DNA of 8,930 nucleotides from an uncultured Olegusella sp. (GCF_947253395.1 NZ_CAMXYY010000057.1:1-8930); one strand, 5' to 3'. Positions 1 through 5,531 are shown, counted from the first letter of the stretch. Numbers and translations are program-made. Notes: generated from the letters alone by a model not told the origin.

Positions 1-43
1 CCATAAGGTTTCGTCGGCAGCGTCAGATGTGTATAAGAGACAG
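1..43 (+). other. Illumina Nextera adapter contamination
   Basis: Positions 11-43 match the Nextera read-1 transposase adapter without a mismatch, and 25-43 is the 19-bp Tn5 mosaic end AGATGTGTATAAGAGACAG. Bases 1-10 may be index or flanking library sequence. The GatB reading frame meets a stop inside the adapter (34-36) but is open from base 43 on, as expected if native sequence begins at the adapter junction. This is an untrimmed library artefact at a contig end, not a transposon in the organism. Confidence 0.97.
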
Positions 44-249
44 CTCCTGAGCCGAGGATAATTCAGTGTAAGTTCTCCGAAGTACAAGGCAATCTCACTT
101 CCAATCAAGTTGATTTTATTGTTCCAACAGGAAAGTTTAAAGGTGTTGAAACGGGCGATATCCCCGTAATCAAAGGGACAGCCTTCGTAACTGGCGTCGG
201 CGAGGAGAATGCAAAGGCAGAAATTGCTGACCTGCTAAAGGCAGAGTAA
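44..249 (+). CDS. gatB: PTS galactitol-family IIB component, C-terminal part
   Basis: The open frame (first whole codon at 46, stop TAA 247-249) encodes the last 67 residues of a galactitol-type PTS EIIB. It follows the E. coli GatB C-terminus from memory: IIQCKFSEV corresponds to LIQCRVNEI, and GDIPVIKGTAFVTGVG to GDIPLVHGMPFVSGVG. EIIB subunits are cytoplasmic and pass phosphate from EIIA to the sugar bound by EIIC through an N-terminal cysteine. That cysteine and roughly the first 30 residues are missing because the sequence begins in adapter. The gene lies 31 bp upstream of gatC in the usual gatB-gatC order. The family assignment is firm, but galactitol itself as substrate is not established. 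Confidence 0.88.
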
Positions 250-280
250 GTATTCATCGCAGCTAATGGAAGGAAAGAGC

Positions 281-1549
281 ATGAAGATCGTTGTTACCGC
301 ACTTCAAGTCATTGCCTCTATGGGACCTATGGTAATGATGCCTCTCATTATCCTGGTTCTCGGCTTGATTTTTCGTGTCAAGCTAAATGTCCTTTTGAAA
401 TCTGCCCTTCTTGTAGGCATTGGCTTTGCCGGCGTAAATATGGTTATCAATTGGTTTGTATCCCAAGTCGCTAGTTCTGTTTCCAGTATGGTTACTAATT
501 GGGGCATTCAAACTTCAATTATGGACGTAGGTTGGCCAGCGCGTGCAGCTGCAACGTGGGCGTTTCCCCTTGCTGCAGTTGTTGTATTTGTTGTCCTTGG
601 TATTAATGCTCTAATGTTGCTTACTAAAACAACCAATACGGTTATGGTTGACTTCTGGTCATACAATCACTTTATTTTTACAGGTGCCTTGGTTTGGTAT
701 GCAAGTAATGGGAATCCTTGGCTTTCTATCATTGCTGCTGCAATTGACTTTATTGTAACAATAAAAATTGCAGATTGGACTACACCTGTTGTTGAAGACT
801 ATTTTGAACTTGAAGGTGTAAACTTCCCGACTTCGAATTCTGTCATTTGGGCTCCCGCTGCGTTTGCGTTAAATAAACTCTGGGATATCATTCCTGGTAT
901 CAACAAGATTGATATTAATCCTCAAGGCGTTCAACAGAAGTTCGGGTTTGTAGGCGAGCCAATGTTTATGGGATTCATTATCGGCGCTCTGATTGGCATT
1001 CTTGCTGGGAGGCCCATCGACGCCATTCTCATTGTTGCAATGAGCACTTCTGTGACTATGGTTCTTACTCCGAAAATGATGCAGATTTTGATGGAAGGCT
1101 TGCTGCCGTTTGCAAATGCTGTAAAGGAAATTCTTCAAAAAAGATTCCCAGGATCAAACTTTACTATGGGCGTCGATGCTGCTCTGACCATTGCTAATGA
1201 GTCTGCAATTTCTGTTGGTATTATCATGGTTCCTATTACTCTTATACTTGCTGCAGTTCTTCCTGGTAATAAACTCCTCCCAATTGCAGATATTGCTTAT
1301 CAGGCAATGTGGCTTGCTGCTTGGCCGGTAGCATTTGGTAAGGGCAATATTTTCCGTGGTATCCTTTCCACTACTATCATCACTTGCATTGTTCTTTGGA
1401 TTGCGACCATACTCGCGCCTGTTCATACCCAACTTGCTATTTCTGGAGGATTTGTGCTCCCGCAAGGCATGGAATTTATTTCCACTGAGGATGCTGGTGA
1501 GCATGTAATTGGCTTTATTCTTCAATGGCTTGCAAGTTTCGTTGGTTAG
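281..1549 (+). CDS. gatC: PTS galactitol-family IIC permease
   Basis: Integral membrane EIIC subunit that binds the substrate and moves it across the membrane while EIIB phosphorylates it. Family signatures are visible: DVGWP near residue 82, a DFWSYNHFIFTGAL segment, YFELEG near 175 and QQKFGFVGEP near 218-227, all aligning with E. coli GatC. Many hydrophobic helices run to the end. An in-frame ATG exists at 266 but has no Shine-Dalgarno; AAGGAAAG at 270-277 sits 6 bases before ATG 281, giving 422 residues starting MKIVVTALQV. E. coli GatC (about 451 residues) has a longer C-terminal tail. The neighbouring sugar-acid dehydratase and lactonase suggest the substrate may be a sugar acid or related polyol rather than galactitol. 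Confidence 0.93.
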   Translation: MKIVVTALQVIASMGPMVMMPLIILVLGLIFRVKLNVLLKSALLVGIGFAGVNMVINWFVSQVASSVSSMVTNWGIQTSIMDVGWPARAAATWAFPLAAVVVFVVLGINALMLLTKTTNTVMVDFWSYNHFIFTGALVWYASNGNPWLSIIAAAIDFIVTIKIADWTTPVVEDYFELEGVNFPTSNSVIWAPAAFALNKLWDIIPGINKIDINPQGVQQKFGFVGEPMFMGFIIGALIGILAGRPIDAILIVAMSTSVTMVLTPKMMQILMEGLLPFANAVKEILQKRFPGSNFTMGVDAALTIANESAISVGIIMVPITLILAAVLPGNKLLPIADIAYQAMWLAAWPVAFGKGNIFRGILSTTIITCIVLWIATILAPVHTQLAISGGFVLPQGMEFISTEDAGEHVIGFILQWLASFVG

Positions 1550-1576
1550 CAATGAATTTTTGAGTTACTGATCAGT

Positions 1577-1610
1577 AAGAAGCGGAGTCATTTTGGCTTC
1601 GCTTCTTTTT
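1577..1610 (+). terminator. Intrinsic terminator or attenuator between gatC and dgoD
   Basis: An 11-bp stem (1577-1587 with 1597-1607, one G-U pair) encloses a 9-nt loop and runs into TTTTT at 1606-1610. The Shine-Dalgarno AAGGAGG of the next gene begins 2 bases later, so the hairpin lies directly before a translation start. It probably ends or reduces transcripts of the PTS genes and lowers expression of the enzyme genes. No separate promoter is evident between it and the next gene. Confidence 0.8.
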
Positions 1611-1627
1611 GAAGGAGGATGTTTCCG

Positions 1628-2773
1628 TTGAAGATAATAGGAATCCAGATATATGAGGTAAAGCCACGTTGGATTTTCTGCAAGGTATTAACCGATGATG
1701 GAGTCGAGGGCTGGGGGGAAATGATTTCCGGCACCAAGACTCGCACTGTTATTGAGGGCGCAAAAGAACTCTCTGAACGCCTTATTGGCCGTGATCCTTT
1801 TGAAATCGAACGTCTTTGGCAAGAGTTACATCGTTCGTTTTTCCGGGGTGGGCCAATTAACGGAACAATAATTTCTGGCTTTGAAATGGCTTTGTGGGAT
1901 ATTAAAGGCAAGGCACTTGGCGTACCTGTGTGGCAGCTTCTTGGAGGACAAGCTCGCGATAGAATACGCATTTATTCTTGGATTGGAGGGGATCGACCCT
2001 CTGACGTAGCTAATGAAGCAAAGAATCGCCTCGAATGTGGTTTTCGCGCGGTAAAAATGAATGCTTCGGAAGAGCTTCATTATGTTGATACCTACGATAA
2101 AGTCCAAGCTGTGATTGACAGGGTGTCCTCCATTAGAGACGTCTGTGGAGACGCTATTGAAATTGGAATTGATTTCCATGGTCGCGTCCATAAGCCTATG
2201 GCAAAAGTTCTTGCCAATGCACTAGTTCCGTTTCATCCCATGTTTATTGAGGAGCCTGTTCTTCCTGAAAACTGGGAATCTTTTGCAGCCATTGCAGCAG
2301 AGGTGCCAATTCCAATAGCTACTGGAGAGCGTTTATATACTCGTTGGGAATACAAGCACCTATTTTCTCAGGGAGCGGTAGATATTGTTCAACCTGACGT
2401 TTCTATGTGTGGAGGCATTCTCGAAGCCAGAAAGATTATTGCAATGGCTGAGGCATTTGATATGGCTGCTGCTCCACATGCCCCATATGGTCCCATTGCG
2501 TTAGCCGCGACGCTTCAGGTTGATGTGTGTTCACCCAATGTATTCATTCAGGAGCAGAGTTTTGGGATTCATTACAACCAAGGATTCGATTTGCTTGATT
2601 TTGTCCAAAACAAAGAGATTTTCGAATTTAAAGATGGATATATTCAAGTACCAACGGAACCTGGTCTCGGCCTTATAATGGACGAAGAAAAAATTAAGGA
2701 AATTTCTGCAGAAGGTTTAGTTTGGAGAAATCCAAGCTGGAAAAATTATGATGGAACCATTGCGGAGTGGTAG
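1628..2773 (+). CDS. dgoD: D-galactonate dehydratase-like enolase-superfamily enzyme
   Basis: Member of the mandelate racemase subgroup of the enolase superfamily, closely resembling E. coli D-galactonate dehydratase along its whole length, including the end (WRNPSWKNYDGTIAEW against WRNPLWRHEDNSVAEW). With the TTG start, metal ligands and catalytic residues fall within one position of the E. coli enzyme: Asp182 and His184 in DFHGR, Glu in the EEP motif at 208-209, Glu234 in TGER and His284 in APHAPYGP. Known family reaction: Mg2+-dependent loss of water from D-galactonate to 2-keto-3-deoxy-D-galactonate. ATG 1619 touches the AAGGAGG (1612-1618) and cannot be well used; TTG 1628 lies 9 bases away and gives the family-typical start MKIIGIQIYEVKPRW (381 residues). 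Substrate could be an epimer or a phosphorylated acid. Confidence 0.88.
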   Translation: MKIIGIQIYEVKPRWIFCKVLTDDGVEGWGEMISGTKTRTVIEGAKELSERLIGRDPFEIERLWQELHRSFFRGGPINGTIISGFEMALWDIKGKALGVPVWQLLGGQARDRIRIYSWIGGDRPSDVANEAKNRLECGFRAVKMNASEELHYVDTYDKVQAVIDRVSSIRDVCGDAIEIGIDFHGRVHKPMAKVLANALVPFHPMFIEEPVLPENWESFAAIAAEVPIPIATGERLYTRWEYKHLFSQGAVDIVQPDVSMCGGILEARKIIAMAEAFDMAAAPHAPYGPIALAATLQVDVCSPNVFIQEQSFGIHYNQGFDLLDFVQNKEIFEFKDGYIQVPTEPGLGLIMDEEKIKEISAEGLVWRNPSWKNYDGTIAEW

Positions 2774-2775
2774 AA

Positions 2776-3687
2776 GTGGCAATCGTCAACACTGTTCTTG
2801 GTCCAGTCAGCATTAATCAACTTGGCGTCACCTATATTCATGAACATCTTTATGTGATTCCTGATGAATTGCAACGTTACTATGCATATACGCTCGATAT
2901 TCCTGAGAAAAGCATCGAGGAAACAAAGTATTTTCAGCAGGCAGGCGGCAACACAATCGTTGATCTTACGCCATTAGCTTATGGGCGCAATGTTGAAGCT
3001 TTGCGAGAAATATCGTTAAAAGCAGGGATAAATGTTGTGTGCGTCACAGGTTTTCATAAAGACTTATGGTTGCCACGATGGTTCAATGAATTATCTGAAA
3101 GTGAGATTGAAACTGAACTTTGCCACGAAATTGAAGAGGGTATTGGCTATTACAAGGTGAAGCCAGGAGCAGCTAAGCTCGGGACTTCCCTTAATGAGGT
3201 AACTAGCCGTGAACGTAGGTCGTTCGCGATGGTTGTACCTCTAATGCGTGATTATAAGATTCCAATTATTACTCATTGTGACAAAGGAACTATGGGGCAT
3301 GAGCAGCTTGATTTATTTGAGAAATATGGTTTTAGTCTTGAACATGTCTGCTTATCGCATACTGATCTAACTATGGATTTTGAATATATGCGGACCCTTT
3401 GTGAGCGTGGCGCGTTTCTTTCAATCGATCACATTGGAAGAGATCTTGCTAATCGTGACCAAAAACACGTGGAATTAATTGCAAAGCTTATCCAAGCAGG
3501 ATGTAGTGACAGGCTGTGTTTATCGGGGGATATGGGAAAGAAAGACTATTTTGTATCGTACGGTGGTAAACCAGGTCTTGCTTATATTCTGTCAGATTTA
3601 AGAGATTATCTACTTAAATATATTTCTGAGGAGGAGTATTTCAAGATGCTAGTAGATAATCCCAGACGCATCTTCGACTGGAACTAG
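2776..3687 (+). CDS. Phosphotriesterase-family (COG1735) probable sugar lactonase
   Basis: Amidohydrolase-superfamily TIM-barrel hydrolase with a complete binuclear metal site. Counting from GTG 2776: His22 and His24 (IHEHL), Lys134 of PGAAKLGTS (the carboxylated bridging lysine), His167 (IITH), His195 (LSHTD) and Asp252 (SGDMG). Some COG1735 proteins hydrolyse phosphorylated sugar lactones rather than organophosphates, and this fits a PTS plus sugar-acid dehydratase operon; lactonase activity is therefore the favoured inference. GTG 2767 would overlap the dehydratase gene but lacks a good Shine-Dalgarno, whereas GGAG 2764-2767 is 8 bases before GTG 2776, leaving a 2-bp gap and probable translational coupling. 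Length is 303 residues, usual for the family. The exact lactone cannot be read from sequence. Confidence 0.85.
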   Translation: MAIVNTVLGPVSINQLGVTYIHEHLYVIPDELQRYYAYTLDIPEKSIEETKYFQQAGGNTIVDLTPLAYGRNVEALREISLKAGINVVCVTGFHKDLWLPRWFNELSESEIETELCHEIEEGIGYYKVKPGAAKLGTSLNEVTSRERRSFAMVVPLMRDYKIPIITHCDKGTMGHEQLDLFEKYGFSLEHVCLSHTDLTMDFEYMRTLCERGAFLSIDHIGRDLANRDQKHVELIAKLIQAGCSDRLCLSGDMGKKDYFVSYGGKPGLAYILSDLRDYLLKYISEEEYFKMLVDNPRRIFDWN

Positions 3688-3792
3688 TTTTGAGATTTAT
3701 TAATAAGTGTATAGCGTTAACTTGTGAATATAATTAATTTACTTTTTTAATTTTTATCGGAATTAATTGGTAGTTAAGAAAATATCGTTTGA

Positions 3793-3846
3793 GGAATCAC
3801 TGCAATCTGAGATTGCAGTGATTCCTGCCTCTAGGAATAGAGGCAG
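3793..3846 (+). repeat. Two adjoining perfect hairpins downstream of the sugar operon
   Basis: The first hairpin has a perfect 15-bp stem (3793-3807 with 3811-3825) and a TGA loop. The second has a perfect 8-bp stem (3825-3832 with 3839-3846) and a 6-nt loop; the two share base 3825. There is no T-tract after either, so they are not classical intrinsic terminators, but they could still end or protect the 3' end of the operon transcript. The stretch before them (3700-3790) is very AT-rich and has no ORF I can support. Confidence 0.6.
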
Positions 3847-3940
3847 AGAGCATGTTTGCTAAGTATGTCTATTTTAGAAATATGCATATAAATTTGATGC
3901 GCTACCTATTACGGGGCGACCTGTAATACTCAAGAAAAGC

Positions 3941-4288
3941 TTACAATTGATTAGCTTCATCGAAGTTCCTTGGCGCATGGCTTGATTGACTTAATCTTTT
4001 TTTGATTCCTTCTACTTACGTCGTTAGCACGCGAGAATTCGTGATGGGACCCTCAATCAATTCGTCTGGCACGTTACTATCAAGCAGAACCGAGATCCGG
4101 CGACAATGGTTCATATGGAAGCCAGGAAATATTTCTTCGCCGAGTGTAAGTGCTGCTGTGTTGGCAGAGTCTACTTTGAGATTGACGATACCTATGAGTT
4201 TATATTCTGCAAGTCCTAAGTGGCTACGTTTGATGCGAAGCAACGTTGCAAAATCACCTGCGATTATGTGAATTGTGGAAGATTGCAT
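3941..4288 (-). pseudogene. Degraded YjbR/MmcQ-family protein remnant
   Basis: The minus-strand frame from 4288 to 4016 gives 90 residues whose second half matches the YjbR/MmcQ pattern: NLKVDSANTAALTL, then FPGFHMNHCRRISVLLDS and NVPDELIEGPITNSRVL, like the family's PGYHMNK-HWxxVxLDG-VPDELIxxLIxxSY. The usual Trp after the HMN motif is replaced by Arg. A TAA at 4016-4018 interrupts the frame, yet reading on gives VEGIKKRL, resembling the normal C-terminus, before a stop at 3941-3943. The N-terminal part of the fold is absent: upstream, the frame soon meets stops and a terminator. Truncation at the front plus an internal stop point to a decayed gene. The overlapping plus-strand frame (4002-4271) shows no family features and is probably a shadow. 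Confidence 0.55.
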
Positions 4289-4291
4289 TAT

Positions 4292-4338
4292 TAGGCATCG
4301 ACATCCAAGGATATTTAGCCCGATGCCTATTTATTTTT
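4292..4338 (+). terminator. Orphan plus-strand intrinsic terminator
   Basis: A perfect 9-bp stem, TAGGCATCG (4292-4300) with CGATGCCTA (4321-4329), is followed by TTTATTTTT. The loop is long (20 nt). The T-tract shows plus-strand polarity, but the nearest supported plus-strand gene ends 600 bases upstream. It may serve an unrecognised RNA or be left over from a deleted gene. Confidence 0.65.
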
Positions 4339-4730
4339 GACGTATGCAAGCAGTTCGCCGCGATTCATAGAAAGCTTTAGTGAGATGGGATGCGCTTGGG
4401 GGTATTGTGGCGTAGGTCAACTGATTTGTAGAGTAAATTTCTTGTCATAGGAAGAAATAAAGCTGCTACGTAGATAAAACTACTCAAGCTGTCCTAAAAA
4501 TAACCCATCTGAGTACATATGTTCAGATAATCTAATTTTAATTACGTTTCAAACAATACTATTCCAAGTGTTTATGCGAACGAGTAAGAACTTGAAATAA
4601 AGGTACTCTTTGGATATTGAATGTGAAAAGGATAGGTTTTAGTGTCCGCATAAGTTGTTAGAGTTGAGAAATAGAGAGTTCAGGTGTTTCAAGTTAGCCA
4701 ATTGCTGCTACAAAGGAGCTGAAACAAGCA
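4339..4730. other. Non-coding stretch with no supported gene
   Basis: About 390 bases in which I see no convincing coding region or RNA gene on either strand. The only structure noted is a near-palindrome at 4507-4528 (ATCTGA against TCAGAT, with an imperfect centre). A weak promoter-like pair for the following small gene, TTGAAA near 4592 with TATTGA 17 bases later, scores poorly at the -10 element. AAAGGAG at 4712-4718 serves the next gene. Confidence 0.4.
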
Positions 4731-4952
4731 ATGTTGTATGCACACTCAAATATGGCAGCAACCAAGAAACAGGAGAAGGTGCTTAGTGCGCTAGGCATTC
4801 CAAGCGACCTATCGTCCCTTACAGATGACCAATGGTTTGATGCCGAATCAAAGCTGAGCAGCGAACTACAGATGCGCGGTATTTCTGACGGTGGGCTGAA
4901 CGAGTACGGCAAAATTTGTGATGCGCTTCTATTCGAGTTATCCCAAGTCTAA
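4731..4952 (+). CDS. Small hypothetical protein, 73 residues
   Basis: A soluble acidic small protein with no membrane segment or signal peptide. Its core, SLTDDQWFDAESKL, then a short Gly/Asn-rich loop with NEYGKICDALLFEL, resembles small uncharacterised bacterial proteins with an LTDEEW...GxxC-E-ILxxL layout, but I cannot attach a named family or function. AAGGAG (4713-4718) lies 12 bases before ATG 4731, somewhat far; the next ATG, 4752, has no ribosome binding site and would give 66 residues. A strong hairpin follows 25 bases after the stop. It is isolated, in a region otherwise full of decayed sequence, so a gene remnant is possible, though the intact frame and downstream hairpin favour a real gene. 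Confidence 0.5.
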   Translation: MLYAHSNMAATKKQEKVLSALGIPSDLSSLTDDQWFDAESKLSSELQMRGISDGGLNEYGKICDALLFELSQV

Positions 4953-4977
4953 ACATTGACCGCGTGAGCTACCTTTT

Positions 4978-5030
4978 AACCTCCCTTCTAGTTGCTGAGA
5001 TAGGCTCAGCACAAAAGAGGGAGGTTTATT
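4978..5030 (+). terminator. Two-tier hairpin: terminator and/or ribosome-site sequestering stem
   Basis: The outer stem AACCTCCCT (4978-4986) pairs perfectly with AGGGAGGTT (5018-5026). Inside it, TGCTGAG (4993-4999) pairs with CTCAGCA (5005-5011). The T-rich TTTATTTA after the outer stem fits termination downstream of the 73-residue gene. The right arm is also the Shine-Dalgarno of the 41-codon ORF that starts at 5032, so folding would hide that site. Confidence 0.6.
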
Positions 5031-5031
5031 T

Positions 5032-5157
5032 ATGCTGGATGACCCCACCAAGGGTGAGGACACACAATCCAAAAACCCCGAGAGCGGCGAGGTTAGTGCA
5101 GACTTTAAAGCTTACAAAACCTCTACCGAGCGTAAGAAAGTTGAACTCAAGCTTTGA
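5032..5157 (+). CDS. Candidate small protein, 41 residues
   Basis: ATG 5032 follows a textbook Shine-Dalgarno, AGGGAGG at 5018-5024, with 7 bases between. The 41-residue product begins MLDDPTKGEDTQSKNPE and ends STERKKVELKL: hydrophilic, acidic at the front, basic at the end, with no membrane segment. I recognise no family. A 7-bp hairpin (5144-5150 with 5154-5160) overlaps the stop codon. The first type I-E-like repeat begins 10 bases after the stop. The ribosome binding site lies in the right arm of the preceding hairpin, which suggests structure-dependent translation, or alternatively that the match is by chance within a terminator. Too short to judge by composition. Confidence 0.4.
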   Translation: MLDDPTKGEDTQSKNPESGEVSADFKAYKTSTERKKVELKL

Positions 5158-5167
5158 GTTGTCAGTA

Positions 5168-5196
5168 ATGCTCCTCGCACACGCGGGGATGATCCT
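5168..5196 (+). repeat. Type I-E-like repeat unit 1 (diverged)
   Basis: Contains CTCCTCGCACACGCGGGG followed by ATGATCCT. It differs from unit 2 at several places, yet the central stem is kept through a T-G wobble (CCTCGC with GCGGGG, loop ACAC). It is followed directly by a small hairpin (5196-5201 with 5211-5216). Confidence 0.6.
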
Positions 5197-5237
5197 GACA
5201 CTTGCAGGACGTGTCAAGCTCAAGTTCGAAGGTTGTG

Positions 5238-5295
5238 ATACGGTAAACAAGAGCCTATTGCCACGCCGTATGCGAGACGATAGGCCTATTTTTAT
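5238..5295 (+). terminator. Mutually exclusive stems ending in a T-tract
   Basis: ATACGG (5238-5243) can pair with CCGTAT (5266-5271), and GCCTAT (5253-5258) with ATAGGC (5280-5285). The two stems interlock, so they must either alternate or form a pseudoknot. The second is followed by CTATTTTTATT, as in an intrinsic terminator. The layout is that of an anti-terminator/terminator pair, but each stem is only 6 bp. Confidence 0.4.
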
Positions 5296-5351
5296 TTGCG
5301 CTCAACAACTGCGAACCTTTAACAACGCGCAGTCGTGCGTTAGAACAAACG

Positions 5352-5380
5352 CTACTCCCCGCGCACGCGGGGATAATCCC
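5352..5380 (+). repeat. Type I-E-like repeat unit 2 (best preserved, 29 nt)
   Basis: A full-length 29-nt unit with the palindromic core CCCCGC-GCAC-GCGGGG and the tail ATAATCCC, matching the general form of type I-E repeats. The next 32 bases (5381-5412) would be the spacer position, but no repeat follows at the expected place; instead a terminator hairpin starts at 5408. Confidence 0.75.
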
Positions 5381-5407
5381 TCAGCTGGTGTGTGGTATAA
5401 AGGAAGT

Positions 5408-5456
5408 GAGGCGGAACCCGGACTACAACTGGTCCTTTTGGTTCCGCTTTCTTTTT
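5408..5456 (+). terminator. Intrinsic terminator after repeat unit 2
   Basis: The 11-bp stem GAGGCGGAACC (5408-5418) with GGTTCCGCTTT (5440-5450), with two G-U pairs, holds an inner GGAC/GTCC hairpin (5420-5423 with 5432-5435). It ends in TTTCTTTTT (5448-5456), and repeat unit 3 begins at the next base. Any transcript carrying repeat 2 would end here. Confidence 0.7.
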
Positions 5457-5483
5457 CTACTCCGCGCACGCGGGGATAATCCC
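5457..5483 (+). repeat. Type I-E-like repeat unit 3 (2-nt deletion)
   Basis: Identical to unit 2 except that two of the four consecutive C bases are missing, giving 27 nt and shortening the hairpin stem to CCGC/GCGG. It lies immediately after the terminator T-tract and immediately before a tRNA-Trp-like antisense stretch. Confidence 0.7.
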
Positions 5484-5531
5484 ACCCGTCTACGGTTTTG
5501 GAGACCGTCACTCTGTCGTTTAACTAAGCGG
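5484..5531 (-). other. tRNA-Trp-like fragment (D arm to anticodon arm) or tRNA-targeting spacer
   Basis: On the minus strand, ACGGTCTCCAAAACCGT is a perfect 5-bp anticodon arm with a CTCCAAA loop, i.e. anticodon CCA (Trp) with the usual U33 and A37-A38. Before it, TAGTTAAACGACAGAGT resembles a tRNA D arm with one base missing and the GG of the D loop altered. After it, no T arm follows: the sequence runs into the reverse complement of repeat unit 3. It is therefore not an intact tRNA gene. Counting 32 bases from the repeat gives 5484-5515, an exact spacer length covering the anticodon arm. Confidence 0.4.

Larger units (their letters stand above)
5168..5483 (+). CRISPR. Degenerate cluster of three isolated type I-E-like repeats, no cas genes
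   Basis: Three copies of a 29-nt type I-E-like repeat lie at 5168-5196, 5352-5380 and 5457-5483, all in the same orientation, ending in a handle like ATAATCCC. Start-to-start distances are 184 and 105 bases rather than the usual ~61, so this is not a regular array. Terminator-like hairpins occupy the long gaps. No Cas protein is encoded in the window. It may be a decayed array or solitary repeat units in separate small transcripts. Whether an intact array or cas locus exists elsewhere in the genome cannot be seen here. Confidence 0.6.

Noticed and set aside
11..43. Tn5-like transposon end as a native mobile element
   Set aside because: The match covers the full synthetic Nextera adapter, not just a mosaic end, and lies at the sequence edge.
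4002..4271. Plus-strand ORF of 89 codons
   Set aside because: It overlaps the minus-strand YjbR-like remnant almost entirely, has no ribosome site and no recognisable features.
4964..5479. 171-codon plus-strand ORF
   Set aside because: It runs through the hairpin, the CRISPR-like repeats and a terminator; the translation is dominated by repeat-encoded Arg/Gly-rich pieces, and it has no good ribosome site.
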